DNA from: Metapseudomonas otitidis
Lineage (GTDB): Bacteria; Pseudomonadota; Gammaproteobacteria; Pseudomonadales; Pseudomonadaceae
Length of the DNA stretch: 64,000 nt
Direction of reading: 5' to 3'
NCBI RefSeq assembly: GCF_900111835.1
Contig: NZ_FOJP01000015.1
Span: 1 to 64,000 of the forward strand
This document shows, in pieces, positions 7,757 through 16,649 of the stretch; position 1 is the first letter of the stretch, and every line of letters starts with the position of its first letter. The notes below the pieces were generated by a model, which made no database searches, was not told the origin of the DNA, and saw nothing but the letters and a program-made list of their open reading frames with translations. Position numbers and translations under genes: made by a program.

Positions 7757-8370
7757 GCCAGTGCCTCCCGGAACTTCGCCCACAGCACCCGACGCTCAGC
7801 CAGGCCATTGAGCCCACCGTTGATGCGCCGGGTGATGGCCTCGAAGTCCCCGGCATCCGCCAGTTCGTTCAGCCCGTTCACCTGCCAGAACCAGGCGGCC
7901 GAGAGCACGGCCGGCTCCGGCTGGGCGAGCAGATCCGGTTGCTCCACCAGAGGCAGCCCCAGCGCCGCACCGCAACGCTGGTACTGAGCCCGACCGGTGA
8001 TCTGCAACAGCCCCCTGCCCCGGTACCGCCACCCGTCTCCGGAAGCCTCGGGGCCGTTCCCCATGCGGTTGGCATACACCACATTGGCAATCGCCTCGGG
8101 CCGACGGTGCAGGCCGCGGGCCAGCGTATTGGGCTGCCCATCCGCACCCCGGAAACGAGCCGGCCAGGTAGCGGCCAGGCCGGTGGCGCTGTAGTTGAGG
8201 TTCTCGGTCAGCCGGGTGAAACCGGCGGACTCGTGGGCGGCTTGGGCGAGGAAGGCGGATTGGCGGGTGGGGGTGGTGAGGGAGAAGCGGGAGAAAACAC
8301 TATCGAAGGTGGAAACGAAAACGCCCGCATTTAAACGGGCGTTGGTGGGTATAACATCAAACTCAGTCAT
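7753..8370 (-). CDS. Phage endolysin, glycoside hydrolase family 19 (chitinase-like)
   Basis: Cleaves the peptidoglycan glycan strands to release particles. 205 residues. The GH19 signature is visible as FLAQAAHESAGFTRLTENLN (catalytic Glu in HES) and, later, YRGRGLLQITGRAQYQ, the typical substrate-cleft motif. There is no signal peptide, so it needs a holin. The start at 8370 has GAGG about 9 bases upstream; an in-frame ATG eleven codons earlier lacks a good site. Followed by Rz and Rz1 with 4-bp overlaps. The holin-like genes lie at the other end of the cluster, near 23 kb. Confidence 0.9.
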   Translation of the reverse strand: MTEFDVIPTNARLNAGVFVSTFDSVFSRFSLTTPTRQSAFLAQAAHESAGFTRLTENLNYSATGLAATWPARFRGADGQPNTLARGLHRRPEAIANVVYANRMGNGPEASGDGWRYRGRGLLQITGRAQYQRCGAALGLPLVEQPDLLAQPEPAVLSAAWFWQVNGLNELADAGDFEAITRRINGGLNGLAERRVLWAKFREALA

Positions 8371-8449
8371 TAATAGCCTCGCTAGGATTGGGCATATGTC
8401 CACCCATTTAGCCCTGACTAGTCATCAGCCAATTTCCAACTACATAGCT

Positions 8450-9037
8450 TCATGCCTCTTGGTCACCAAAGGCTTCAGGCCAACCGCCCGAAAAGTCATA
8501 GGTAGCAGGATCAGGTGCAACCTCCAATGCAGCACGATGCGATTCCGCGACCTCGAACAGCCTTGCATCAAGATCAACAGCAGCAGACACAGCATCGAAA
8601 GCTAACTGCACTGTCACCGCAATGAATGAGCCATCCATTGTCTTCCAATGCAACGGCTTTCCTAGGATGACAATTTCATCGTTTTCTGCTCCACCAGCGG
8701 CAAGCAAATCACGGGCCTGGTCTTTAAGAGCCAGATGTTGCATGCGACTTTCGGTATCGCTGTGGAGCCATTTATCTCCAATTTTTATCCCGTCTCCTTT
8801 ACGCCTCTCACGTACAGCTTTAATTTTTTCCCACTGAGATGCCTTTACTGCGTCAACAGTCGGACTTGGCTTCATGGCGACGACGACTCGACCATTGACA
8901 ACGTCGAACACTTCATCTGGATTTCGTGCCATAGCGACTTTAAAATCTTCTTCCGAAACATCAATCAGGTCACTCGGCAAGAGTGAGTATTGAATTTCAT
9001 CAGGATAAAAACATCCAGTTGACTTACTGAATTTCAT
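8450..9037 (-). CDS. Tail-fibre assembly-like protein (second cassette)
   Basis: 195 residues with DUF4376-like features: an N-terminal region MKFSKSTGCFYPDEIQYS typical of tail-fibre assembly chaperones, and a C-terminal half (KIGDKWLHSDTESRMQHL, KPLHWKTMDGSFIAVT) that matches the common phage DUF4376 module. Such proteins aid folding or trimerisation of the fibre encoded just upstream. It follows the second fibre by 9 bp. Base composition (about half GC) is lower than in neighbouring host genes, which fits exchange between phages. Confidence 0.75.
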   Translation of the reverse strand: MKFSKSTGCFYPDEIQYSLLPSDLIDVSEEDFKVAMARNPDEVFDVVNGRVVVAMKPSPTVDAVKASQWEKIKAVRERRKGDGIKIGDKWLHSDTESRMQHLALKDQARDLLAAGGAENDEIVILGKPLHWKTMDGSFIAVTVQLAFDAVSAAVDLDARLFEVAESHRAALEVAPDPATYDFSGGWPEAFGDQEA

Positions 9038-9046
9038 AACACCTCC

Positions 9047-10144
9047 TCAAAACCCAATCGCAAACCAGGTAAGCCACCAAGCGTCCGTCGTGCCGTAGTG
9101 ATTGAAAATCTTAACAGTTACCCCTGTTTTAGATCGAGTATAAATCTGCTCTATAATTGCCGCCAATCCCGAACCAACATGAGTTCCATGAACACCAAGA
9201 CAGGTGGTCGGAAATTCAATCGGGAATGTTATCTGATGCGTACCATCTTGCATTGAAGCACCCGCCCCCCATTGTAAAATCAATCCACTGGGAAATTTTT
9301 GGTATCCGCTAGCAGAGAGACTAGAACCAAATGAACTCGCGTACCTAAGAGCACCTACACCATACATGAGCCAACGATTACCACCGGCAGAAACAAAGGT
9401 AACGGAATCACCATCCCCAATGGCAGCACTAGTTAATGCTTGATTAGCCGAATTTGCAAATATACTATCCGACCCTTGAGACTTTACATAACAGCTCAGC
9501 GATACTGCACTGATATGAACAACACTTCCAGCCGGAACCGAGGCTGAAAGCGGGAGTGTTATATCCGTGCAACTGCCATATAGATTTATTGATGAATTAA
9601 TACGATCACTACTAATTTTTTGCCCCGCCGTGCCATAAGAGAAAGTCCTTCCAAACCCTCCCATCGCACGCTGGACGAACTCTGTTGTCGCGATGCTGCT
9701 GTCATTATCAAACTGAGCCGGAGTCGGTGCAGTCGGATTGCCATAAAGCGCTGGCGACGAGATAGGCGCGAAGTTCTGCTCCTGGATCAACACCTTCAAC
9801 GCATCACGCGTCAGCGCCGTCTCCACCCATTCGCTGGGATTGACCGACGGCTGTTTGCCCAGGCTTGCCACCTTAGCCTTCCAGACCTTGCCGCTCTCCT
9901 GCACGTGGGCGCTCACGGGGTAATCCTCGGTCGCCGACCACTCGGCGATGCCCCGCTGCAGGAGGTAGCGCAGGGCTTCGTCATTGCGCTTGAACAGCGC
10001 ATTGAACCATTCCATCGGCGGGATGCCGTTGGTCTGGTCGAACGACACGCCCCAACCTCGGGCGATGTCGGGGAAATTCTCGACTTCTCCGGTTTTGGCG
10101 CCGGATGCAAAGACCGTCTCGTCAGGACGTTTGTATTGAGTCAT
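9047..10144 (-). CDS. Tail fibre protein, second copy (365 aa)
   Basis: Receptor-binding fibre of the tailocin. Residues 1-about 125 are nearly the same as in the other fibre at 10886-12640 (shared PPMEWFNALFK, LLQRGIA, WSATEDYPV, NPSEWVETALTR), so this part should dock on the baseplate. Residues about 140-365 are unrelated to the other copy: a segment with PTAPTPAQFDNDSSIATTEF, common in phage collar or fibre proteins, then a glycine/serine-rich beta region ending in WWLTWFAIGF. The C-terminal part is AT-rich compared with the cluster, as expected for a swapped receptor-binding module. GAGG precedes the ATG at 10144. Confidence 0.85.
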   Translation of the reverse strand: MTQYKRPDETVFASGAKTGEVENFPDIARGWGVSFDQTNGIPPMEWFNALFKRNDEALRYLLQRGIAEWSATEDYPVSAHVQESGKVWKAKVASLGKQPSVNPSEWVETALTRDALKVLIQEQNFAPISSPALYGNPTAPTPAQFDNDSSIATTEFVQRAMGGFGRTFSYGTAGQKISSDRINSSINLYGSCTDITLPLSASVPAGSVVHISAVSLSCYVKSQGSDSIFANSANQALTSAAIGDGDSVTFVSAGGNRWLMYGVGALRYASSFGSSLSASGYQKFPSGLILQWGAGASMQDGTHQITFPIEFPTTCLGVHGTHVGSGLAAIIEQIYTRSKTGVTVKIFNHYGTTDAWWLTWFAIGF

Positions 10145-10304
10145 GGGTAAAACCTCATTCGATTCGTGGCTAGAAAATCACCGGCGCAACGGCCGGCGAT
10201 TGAGCGCGGCCCGCTCTGGAAGGGGGCTGGCGCTCGGGAACAAAGGAGGGGCAAACGCCCCGCCGATCACGAATCGATGCTCGCCATGGCTCAGGTTGAA
10301 ACGC

Positions 10305-10327
10305 CCAGCCCGCGTGGGGCGGGCTGG
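10305..10327 (-). terminator. Hairpin between the two tail-fibre cassettes
   Basis: Stem CCAGCCCG/CGGGCTGG with a 7-base loop, placed between the first cassette (stop at 10339) and the second fibre (start 10144). The T run is weak on the minus strand (GCGTTT), so it may attenuate rather than stop transcription. The remaining 160 bp up to the fibre start contains two further GC-rich hairpins and no gene. Confidence 0.5.
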
Positions 10328-10338
10328 TTTCTAAAAAA

Positions 10339-10875
10339 CTAGCGGCCGGTGCTTTCGTCTCCTTTTGCGATGATCCTGATTGCGGCGATCGCCTCGGCGG
10401 CTACCGCCTTAGCATGTTCCGCGCCACCGGCCGCAATAGCAGCGCGGACCGACTCCTTAGCCTGCAGGCGCAGTTCACGAATCCGATACAGAACATCGGT
10501 GTAGGCAGCGGCCCGGAGAAGAATGCTCTCAGCGGCTTGGCGAGCGCTGCGCCCGTTGTTTACCCACGCGGACACACTGCGGGGCACAGAGTCGGACGGA
10601 TACCCAGCCTCAGCAAAAGTCCGGGCGTCAGTTGCAGTCTTTTCGTACTCCAGGGCGCGTAACGGATCGACAACGAAGGAATTACGGGCGGCATCTGCAG
10701 CAGAGTCAATTGCTGCGATTAGGCCCAACTCGACGATATTGAGTGTTTCGAACGGCTCCGGCTCATTGCCATCAGCTAGCCAGTCCTCGTATTCCACCCA
10801 CAATGGATGAGCACGTGGAATAAACACTCCGCTAAGTAGTTGAATCACATCAGGACTGTCGGTGAGCTTGTACAT
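10339..10875 (-). CDS. Tail-fibre assembly-like protein (first cassette)
   Basis: 178 residues. The N-terminus MYKLTDSPDVIQLLSGVFIP, with a following PLWVEYEDWLADGNEPEP, is characteristic of small phage proteins encoded next to tail fibres. The C-terminal half is helical and alanine-rich. I chose the ATG at 10875, which has AGGGG at a proper distance and lies 10 bp after the stop of the first fibre; a longer frame would run into that gene. Presumed chaperone for the 584-residue fibre. It is not similar to the assembly-like protein of the second cassette, so each fibre seems to travel with its own partner. Confidence 0.7.
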   Translation of the reverse strand: MYKLTDSPDVIQLLSGVFIPRAHPLWVEYEDWLADGNEPEPFETLNIVELGLIAAIDSAADAARNSFVVDPLRALEYEKTATDARTFAEAGYPSDSVPRSVSAWVNNGRSARQAAESILLRAAAYTDVLYRIRELRLQAKESVRAAIAAGGAEHAKAVAAEAIAAIRIIAKGDESTGR

Positions 10876-10885
10876 TTCGAACCCC

Positions 10886-12640
10886 TTATAGCTCGGCGTC
10901 TGCAGTCCAGTGGACCTGCAAATTTTGATTAACGGCACCGGAAGATGGCAGCATGAAATTCAGAGAGAAACAGGTTTGACCAATGTTCCCCAAAGATGTG
11001 GAAGAACAGTCCACGAAAGCAGATGTGTTGCGAATTTGCATATTAGAGATATCCGGGTTATATGCGGTAATTGCAGGGGCAACCCGTTTGCGAACGTTAA
11101 ACCAGATATTGAATGAAGATCCGACTGCGCCACTCGCCTGACTTTGACAAAGAGCAGCTCCTGCACGTGTAAGAGTGCCCGGCGCATCACTGAGATCATA
11201 GCTCTTCTCGAAGTAGCGCTGGCAAAGCCCTAGTTCCTCTGCCAACGAACGGCGGTCGAACGAGGTAGCGGCCTGGCCTTCTTCTACTTGAACTTGAGCG
11301 AGGCTAAACGTGAGATTAGTTACAGGCCTAAAGAAAAGCAGTTCAAGGCAGTCATCTCCATTACTACCGAGAGCCTTATCTGATATTGATGGCAGGTCAT
11401 AGATCAGTATGAACCTCTGCCAAGTCGCACTCAGGTTAATCGGATTTATTAAATCAACCCTCGCACTGGGACTGCCACCCGTACCAAAAAATTGGCTGAG
11501 ATATACATCAATGCGTACATCACTGTTAGCTTTGGCATAAAAGCTGACAGCAACTTTTTTCCCCGCCAAAGTTTTTACGCTTTCTATGCGTTGGCGGAAA
11601 TTTAAGTTACTGCCACCCGACGTAACGACTTGAGCAAAGTAAGTCGGCTCGCCTGCTACCTCTATCTGGTCGAGCTTAAATACTTGTCGTGTAACGGCCA
11701 CAGATCCCACGGTGCCTGGATTCACCCGCCAACGGTCTGCTGTATACATGATGCCGTAGGGTGCGCTCGATGTGATGCTGGTTCCGCGCTGCCAAATGTT
11801 AAAGTCCCCGTTGATCAGTAGATTTTTTCGATGCACTTGGACAGGAAATTTCTGCTCTGGGTCGAATTTAATAAATTGTGAACCGCCGAGCACTTCACCG
11901 CGTTTCCCGACTGTGACTCGATTGAAACTCCCCACTGCAGCATCTGCTTTCCTCGCAACACACTCAAACACCAACCCAGAAGTGCCTAAGGCAAGAGTTT
12001 CATCAGTCGCTAACTGCCAAACCGAGTTGGCATTGACGGCGCCGTGCTCGACTGAAACGAACATTCCTGGCGTAACGTTAATGGCCGCATCTGCATCTGC
12101 ATCACGAATCCAAGTATCAGAGGCGGCTATGTAGATGCCGTTCTGCAAAGCGATAATCTGATCCTTAACCAACACTCGATCACCAGCAAACGGCACTACG
12201 CCATCAATCATCTCCAACCCCTTGAGGCCAAGATTACCGGTCGTAGCAAGTCGCACACGGCTTTTGCCCAGTTGCTCCTGAATCAAGGCCTTCAACGCCT
12301 CACGGGTCAGCGCCGTCTCCACCCATTCGCCGGGGTTGACCGACGGCCGCTTGCCAAGGTTTGCCACCTTGGCCTTCCAGACCTTACCCCCCTCCTGAAC
12401 GTGGGCGTCCACGGGGTAGTCCTCGGTGGCCGACCAGTCGGCGATGCCGCGTTGCAGCAGGTAGCGCAGGCCTTCGTCACCGCGCTTGAACAGCGCGTTG
12501 AACCACTCCATCGGCGGGATGCCGGCGGTCTGGTCGTAGGCCACGCCCCAGCCACGGGGAATGTCGGGGAAACCCTGGACCTCGCCCGGCTTGGCGCCGG
12601 ATGCGAAGACCAGTTCGTCAGGACGGGAGTAATGCGTCAT
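10886..12640 (-). CDS. Tail fibre protein, first copy (584 aa)
   Basis: Starts with the same docking region as the fibre at 9047-10144 (residues 1-about 125, 80-90% identical by eye). Then comes a region with the phage signature RVRLATTGNLGL and GVVPFAGDRVLVKDQ (residues about 130-160), and next KNLLINGDFNIWQRGTSI (about 270-290), a motif that opens a carbohydrate-binding-like beta domain in many phage fibres. The C-terminus is beta-rich and should contact the target cell surface. The gene overlaps the baseplate gene upstream by 4 bp. GC content falls toward the 3' end. Confidence 0.88.
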   Translation of the reverse strand: MTHYSRPDELVFASGAKPGEVQGFPDIPRGWGVAYDQTAGIPPMEWFNALFKRGDEGLRYLLQRGIADWSATEDYPVDAHVQEGGKVWKAKVANLGKRPSVNPGEWVETALTREALKALIQEQLGKSRVRLATTGNLGLKGLEMIDGVVPFAGDRVLVKDQIIALQNGIYIAASDTWIRDADADAAINVTPGMFVSVEHGAVNANSVWQLATDETLALGTSGLVFECVARKADAAVGSFNRVTVGKRGEVLGGSQFIKFDPEQKFPVQVHRKNLLINGDFNIWQRGTSITSSAPYGIMYTADRWRVNPGTVGSVAVTRQVFKLDQIEVAGEPTYFAQVVTSGGSNLNFRQRIESVKTLAGKKVAVSFYAKANSDVRIDVYLSQFFGTGGSPSARVDLINPINLSATWQRFILIYDLPSISDKALGSNGDDCLELLFFRPVTNLTFSLAQVQVEEGQAATSFDRRSLAEELGLCQRYFEKSYDLSDAPGTLTRAGAALCQSQASGAVGSSFNIWFNVRKRVAPAITAYNPDISNMQIRNTSAFVDCSSTSLGNIGQTCFSLNFMLPSSGAVNQNLQVHWTADAEL

Positions 12641-13275
12641 AGGAACCTCGCGAATTTTCCTTGGTTGAAGCCGAGTGCGCCGGCGGCGCCCCGGAAGCCG
12701 AAGGCCCGTTGGGGCACAGCGACGTAGAACTGGATACGGACACCCGCCGGTCGCGGCAGGATGTCCAGGGTGTTCAGCGCATAGCGCTTGAAGTCGCTGA
12801 CCTGGTCGCTGCGGATGACCACGGTCAGGCTCATGTCGTACTGGTCGAAGACCAGGCTCTCGCTGTCGAAGATGAAGCGCAGGGCTGCGCTGATGTCGTC
12901 GACGGTGCCGAGTTGGTAGTTGCGGGCGATGCGGCAGCGGATGAGGAAGCGGTAGTCGTCGTCATCCAGCACCGCCGACTCTTCCAGCGGATCGCCCATG
13001 CGGTACCACTTGCCGGTGCCGAAACCACGGGCACCGGGGACTTCGTGGAAGCCGAACAGGCTGCGCGGGGCGAGCCCGTTGAGCACGCGGCTCTGGCCGA
13101 CGTGCTTGCCCACCAGGTCGAGGTTGGCGCCCAGCGCGCGGTCGATGTCGAGCGCGTCGGGCAGGCTCGACAGGCCTTGCCAGGTGTCGCCGAACTGTCG
13201 CGAGAGCAGTTCGGCGGTGGCGGCGGCCCGGGACTTGCCCTGGTATTGCCAGATCAGCAGGCGGTCATAGCTCAT
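12637..13275 (-). CDS. Baseplate protein, DUF2612 family
   Basis: 212 residues. Contains the pattern of DUF2612 phage proteins: LLIWQYQGKSRAAATAELL at the N-terminus, LDIDRALGANLDLVGKHVG at about 42-60, and DDDDYRFLIRCRIARNYQ at about 105-122. In contractile tails this protein plays the part of the wedge component that follows the J-type protein (gpI-like) and links the wedge to the fibre. It overlaps both neighbours by 4 bp, so it is translated in step with baseplate J and the first fibre. Confidence 0.85.
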   Translation of the reverse strand: MSYDRLLIWQYQGKSRAAATAELLSRQFGDTWQGLSSLPDALDIDRALGANLDLVGKHVGQSRVLNGLAPRSLFGFHEVPGARGFGTGKWYRMGDPLEESAVLDDDDYRFLIRCRIARNYQLGTVDDISAALRFIFDSESLVFDQYDMSLTVVIRSDQVSDFKRYALNTLDILPRPAGVRIQFYVAVPQRAFGFRGAAGALGFNQGKFARFL

Positions 13276-14417
13276 AGCACCACCACCTCGATGTCGGACG
13301 GGGCGAACCGCGCCCGCTCACGCACACCGATGGCGATGTTATCCGCCGCCGGGGTGCCGCTGCGGCGGCTGATCTTCAGCTGCTCGACCCAGAAGCCCTG
13401 GACGGTGTTGATCGGGCTGTAGAGCCGCGACAGCTGCACGTCCTGGCCGATGCGGAAATCCAGCTGCGCCAGTTGCGACTTGATCGCCGCCACGTCGATG
13501 GCGGTGAACTCGGCGTCGCGCCGCAGCTGGACGAAGGCCTTGCAGTCCACCACCGCCGGGCGGTCGAAGCGGATCAGGCGCTTCATGCCCTGCCCGTCCA
13601 CCACGGTGCGCGACTGCTGGCCCATGAGCCCGGTGCCCGCCGGCTTGCGCTGGAAGATCGCATGGGCGATGGCCTGCTCCTCGCCGCCATCGACGATCAG
13701 GTTGAGGCTGTGGCCCGGCACGCCGTCGGCGTCCGGGGTCGGGCCGGTGTTCTCCAGCCCCACCACCTGGCGCACGTCCGGCAGTTGCAGCAGCGCGGCC
13801 ACCAGGCCATCGAGGCTGTTCTGCGCCGGGCGGGCGCGGCTGCGGAAGAAGCGCGCACGCAGCTCGGCGTCGGTCTCCTCCTCGGCGCCCACTTCGGCCG
13901 GGGCCTGGGTGGTGGCGGTGTCCCAGCCCAGCACCAGGGTCTCGAGGGTGAGGCTGCTGTTGGCCGGCAGGTTGTAGGCGCCGAGTTCTTCGCTGCGCAG
14001 GTCAGCGCGGGCGGAGCCGTCGACACCCAGGGTGACGTCGGCGGTGAGCAGCCAGCGCCCGCGGTTGGCGTCGCGCAGCACGGCGCCGGCGGGAATCTGG
14101 GTGCCGGCACGCCCGGTGAGGGCGGTGCCGCGCAGGTAGCTGTAGCGCGCCTGGCGCCGGGTCAGCCCGGCGTAGGCGACCCGCTGTTCGAGCCAGTCGC
14201 CACTGGCGTGGTCCGGATCGAGGGCGCGGTAGATGACCTCGCCCAGCTCCTCCAGGTCCGCACGGACCTGGGCGATGAGCCCGAGCATCTGCCCGTCGGG
14301 GCTGTCGGGCGCGAGGTCGATGTCGTTGCCATAGATGGCTCGGAACCCCTGGTCCAGCTCCGCAAGGATGCTGTCCAGGCGTACACCGACATAGCCCTTG
14401 TTGGTCAGTTGTCCCAT
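13272..14417 (-). CDS. Baseplate J-like wedge protein
   Basis: 381 residues, gpJ/gp6-like. Early motif AELDQGFRAIYGNDIDLAPD and PDGQMLGLIAQV (residues about 17-50), then LDPDHASGDWLEQRVAYAGL and the central beta region with TALTGRAGTQIPAGAVLRDA, which is diagnostic of Baseplate_J. C-terminal part carries the RRDAEFTAIDVAAIKSQL motif. The ATG at 14417 is preferred, with GGAGA 7 bases upstream; an upstream in-frame start would extend into the intergenic hairpin. Forms the wedge with the gp25-like and DUF2612 proteins. Confidence 0.92.
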   Translation of the reverse strand: MGQLTNKGYVGVRLDSILAELDQGFRAIYGNDIDLAPDSPDGQMLGLIAQVRADLEELGEVIYRALDPDHASGDWLEQRVAYAGLTRRQARYSYLRGTALTGRAGTQIPAGAVLRDANRGRWLLTADVTLGVDGSARADLRSEELGAYNLPANSSLTLETLVLGWDTATTQAPAEVGAEEETDAELRARFFRSRARPAQNSLDGLVAALLQLPDVRQVVGLENTGPTPDADGVPGHSLNLIVDGGEEQAIAHAIFQRKPAGTGLMGQQSRTVVDGQGMKRLIRFDRPAVVDCKAFVQLRRDAEFTAIDVAAIKSQLAQLDFRIGQDVQLSRLYSPINTVQGFWVEQLKISRRSGTPAADNIAIGVRERARFAPSDIEVVVL

Positions 14418-14431
14418 GTTGGTTCTCCAAA

Positions 14432-14458
14432 GAAAAAGCCCCACGCGAGGTGGGGCTT
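14432..14458 (-). terminator. Strong intrinsic-terminator hairpin inside the tail operon
   Basis: On the minus strand AAGCCCCAC, 5-base loop, GTGGGGCTT, then TTTCT. It lies between the gp25-like gene (stop 14480) and baseplate J (start 14417), yet transcription must pass it for the distal genes to be expressed. Confidence 0.75.
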
Positions 14459-14479
14459 CGGTTTGACGGCGGCGGCCGA

Positions 14480-14833
14480 TCAGCGCTGGACGCGGGTGCT
14501 CAGGTCATTGCCGAGGTTGTCGCGCAGCGTGACGCCGATGGCCAGGCGCCGGTCGTCGGGGGTGACGTCCAGCTGGAAGTCGAGGATCTCGCTCACCCCC
14601 TCGGTGGTGAGGATGCAGCGCTTGATGTCCACCTCGATCTGCGCCAGGTCCGCCGGCCGCTCCATGCGGGGCAGCCAGGGCAGACCATGCTCCAGGTCGA
14701 GGAACCAGTCCCCCTGGAAGGAACGCAGGCGTGTGCACACACGCTGGGCCACGCATTCGCCGCCGTCGGCGTAGTTGTTGCGGCCCTGGCCGAAGGTCCA
14801 GTCGCCGTCCTTGTCTATTCGTCTCACTCTCAT
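14480..14833 (-). CDS. gp25/GPW-like baseplate wedge protein
   Basis: 117 residues. MRVRRIDKDGDWTFGQGRNN opens the protein and QRVCTRLRSFQGDWFLDLEH with HGLPWL follows, a pattern typical of the short wedge proteins related to gp25 and lambda-like GPW/DUF2634. It should bind sheath subunits at the start of sheath assembly. Lies 10 bp after the spike gene and is followed by a terminator-like hairpin before baseplate J. Confidence 0.82.
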   Translation of the reverse strand: MRVRRIDKDGDWTFGQGRNNYADGGECVAQRVCTRLRSFQGDWFLDLEHGLPWLPRMERPADLAQIEVDIKRCILTTEGVSEILDFQLDVTPDDRRLAIGVTLRDNLGNDLSTRVQR

Positions 14834-14843
14834 AGTCGTGTCC

Positions 14844-15485
14844 TCATTGCGGCACGCCGGTGACGGCCGGGCCGGCCATGACCTGGCCGTGCAGGTGGCG
14901 TTCCAGGCTGATGCCGCTGGACACCACGTCGCCCTTGCCGGTCATGCCGGCCTCGAACACCACCGGGCACTTGATCAGCACCTTGGCGCCGTCCAGCGTC
15001 AGGGTGCCGCCCTCGTCCAGGCGTACGTAGGCCGAACCGTCCAGCCGGCGCAGCTCCACCGCGTCGGTGGCGAAGGCCGGCACCACCTGGGGCAACGAGC
15101 TGATGCCCATCACCGCCACGGCGTCCGACAGGTCGTGCTGGCGGTAGTCCAGCGGTTCGCTGGAAGCACCGGAATGCCACCAGCCGTCGATGCAGCGCTC
15201 GTTGAACACCAGCAGGCACTCGTCGCCCGGCTTGACCGGGAAGGTCAGCACGAAGCCGCCGCCCCGGGGGAACTGCACCGGCACGTCGGGCAGCATCGGC
15301 AGGGGCTGGCGCGAGCCATCCATCAGCTGCTGCTCGATCATCGGCTGCACGCTGGCCACCTGGCGGGCGGCATCGAAGGCGACGATGCGCCCCGGCAGCG
15401 CGGTGTGCAGGCGCTTGATGCGGGTGTCGAGGGCGGTGCCCATGGCGACCTCGGTCGAGGGGGTCTGCCAGTCGTAGTTACCCAT
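14844..15485 (-). CDS. Gp138-type membrane-puncturing spike protein
   Basis: 213 residues. The N-terminal OB-fold portion includes LPGRIVAFDAARQVASVQPM and DVPVQFPRGGGFVLTFPVKP (residues about 30-105), followed by GDECLLVFNERCIDGWWHSG, all typical of the Gp138 family. The C-terminal part is a short beta-helix-like stem with the motif ERHLHGQV near the end, a His-x-His that in such spikes coordinates the tip metal ion. It is the pointed tip driven through the target membrane on contraction. Overlaps the hub gene by 8 bp. Confidence 0.88.
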   Translation of the reverse strand: MGNYDWQTPSTEVAMGTALDTRIKRLHTALPGRIVAFDAARQVASVQPMIEQQLMDGSRQPLPMLPDVPVQFPRGGGFVLTFPVKPGDECLLVFNERCIDGWWHSGASSEPLDYRQHDLSDAVAVMGISSLPQVVPAFATDAVELRRLDGSAYVRLDEGGTLTLDGAKVLIKCPVVFEAGMTGKGDVVSSGISLERHLHGQVMAGPAVTGVPQ

Positions 15486-16335
15486 TGCTCTTGCCTCCGG
15501 ATTTGCTCTTGGCGCCGCCGGCCGGCTGGAACTCGCCCTTGCTCACGGTGAGCACGCAGAACCAGTCCTTCTCCATGACGTCGCCCTTGCTGATGATCCT
15601 GACGATCTTGTAGTCGCCGTCGAAGCGCGGCTCGATGGACTTCACCCGCACCGTGCCACCGACCCGGGGTGCCGGGTCGATCAGGCAGGTCAGCTCCAGG
15701 CCGCCCTCCACTTCCTTGGGTGATCCGATCAGGCCGGTTTCCTGGGAGAGGAACACGGCCTGGTCGTCCAGCACGTTGCCGGCGGGCAACAGCAGCAGTT
15801 CGCCGTCCTGGATGGACCAGTCGGCGCCCTGCTCCGCCGCCACCTGGCTGAGCACGTCGCGGCTCAGCCCCACCAGCACCTTGCCGCGCGGCAGGGGCCG
15901 TTGCTTGGGCAGGGTGATCTGCCCCGGCGTGGTGGACTTCATCGACTGCACCGCTGCCTTGACGTGGTCGTCGGCGGTGCTGCCGGCGGCGAGGGAACGG
16001 CTGATGCGCGCCTCGCGGTAATCCACCGCGCCGGTGGCGCAGGTGAGCACGGTGATGTTGTCCAGGTCCTTGCGCTCCACCGCCGCCTCGGCGATGTCGC
16101 CGGCGTAGAGCAGGCGCAGCTCGCTGTAGCCGGCCCAGAGCCAGGCCTTGCGCAGGGTGCCATCCTGCAGTTGTTCGCGGTGCTCGGGGTTGAGGTTCCA
16201 GACGCGGATCGTCCCCGGGTTGGGCTTGTTGTCGATGCTCTTGGTGAAGTCGAAGGCCACCCGCAGGCTGTCGATCACCAGCCCTTCCTGGTCAGCACCG
16301 AGGATCAGGCGGTAACGCCGGCCGAACTGCCTCAT
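15478..16335 (-). CDS. Baseplate hub protein
   Basis: 285 residues. RQFGRRYRLILGADQEGLVI at the start and RVAFDFTKSIDNKPNPGTIR soon after are hallmarks of hub proteins from tailed phages of this kind (gp27/gp44-like role). The middle contains a LysM-free hub fold and the C-terminus a beta domain with VGGTVRVKSIEPRFDGDYKI, which docks the spike. The last about 15 residues are a Lys/Ser/Gly tail. Coupled to both neighbours by short overlaps (4 bp and 8 bp). Confidence 0.82.
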   Translation of the reverse strand: MRQFGRRYRLILGADQEGLVIDSLRVAFDFTKSIDNKPNPGTIRVWNLNPEHREQLQDGTLRKAWLWAGYSELRLLYAGDIAEAAVERKDLDNITVLTCATGAVDYREARISRSLAAGSTADDHVKAAVQSMKSTTPGQITLPKQRPLPRGKVLVGLSRDVLSQVAAEQGADWSIQDGELLLLPAGNVLDDQAVFLSQETGLIGSPKEVEGGLELTCLIDPAPRVGGTVRVKSIEPRFDGDYKIVRIISKGDVMEKDWFCVLTVSKGEFQPAGGAKSKSGGKSNG

Positions 16336-16649
16336 GGCTGCACCTCCGCTTTCTCGCCGATGTGGAGCAGGCAGCGGCTGCCCATGTCATCGCCGCCGAT
16401 GGGGTCGAGGCCGACGCCGCTGACATCCTCCAGCCAGAGGAAGAACGGCAGGGTGCTGCGCCAGAGCATCGGCACGCCGGTCACCAGCGTCAGGCCCTGG
16501 GCCAGCCAGGTGCCCTTGGCCTCGTCCAGCAGGTCGATGGCCCAGTGGTCGCCGATGCTGTTGTAGCGAAGGGTCAGGCGCAGGCGGTAGCCGGCGAACT
16601 CGAAGCTCTGCTCCTGCAGCGGGTCGCTGCTGATGGGGATCTGCTTCAT
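16332..16649 (-). CDS. Baseplate plug-like protein (gp48-type)
   Basis: 105 residues. MKQIPISSDPLQEQSFEFAG, then RLRLTLRYNSIGDHWAIDLL and GVPMLWRS are typical of the small phage baseplate plug family that sits inside the hub at the junction with the tube. Start and stop overlap the neighbouring genes by 4 bp each. Confident as a tail component; the precise structural position is inferred from family and gene order. Confidence 0.75.
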   Translation of the reverse strand: MKQIPISSDPLQEQSFEFAGYRLRLTLRYNSIGDHWAIDLLDEAKGTWLAQGLTLVTGVPMLWRSTLPFFLWLEDVSGVGLDPIGGDDMGSRCLLHIGEKAEVQP

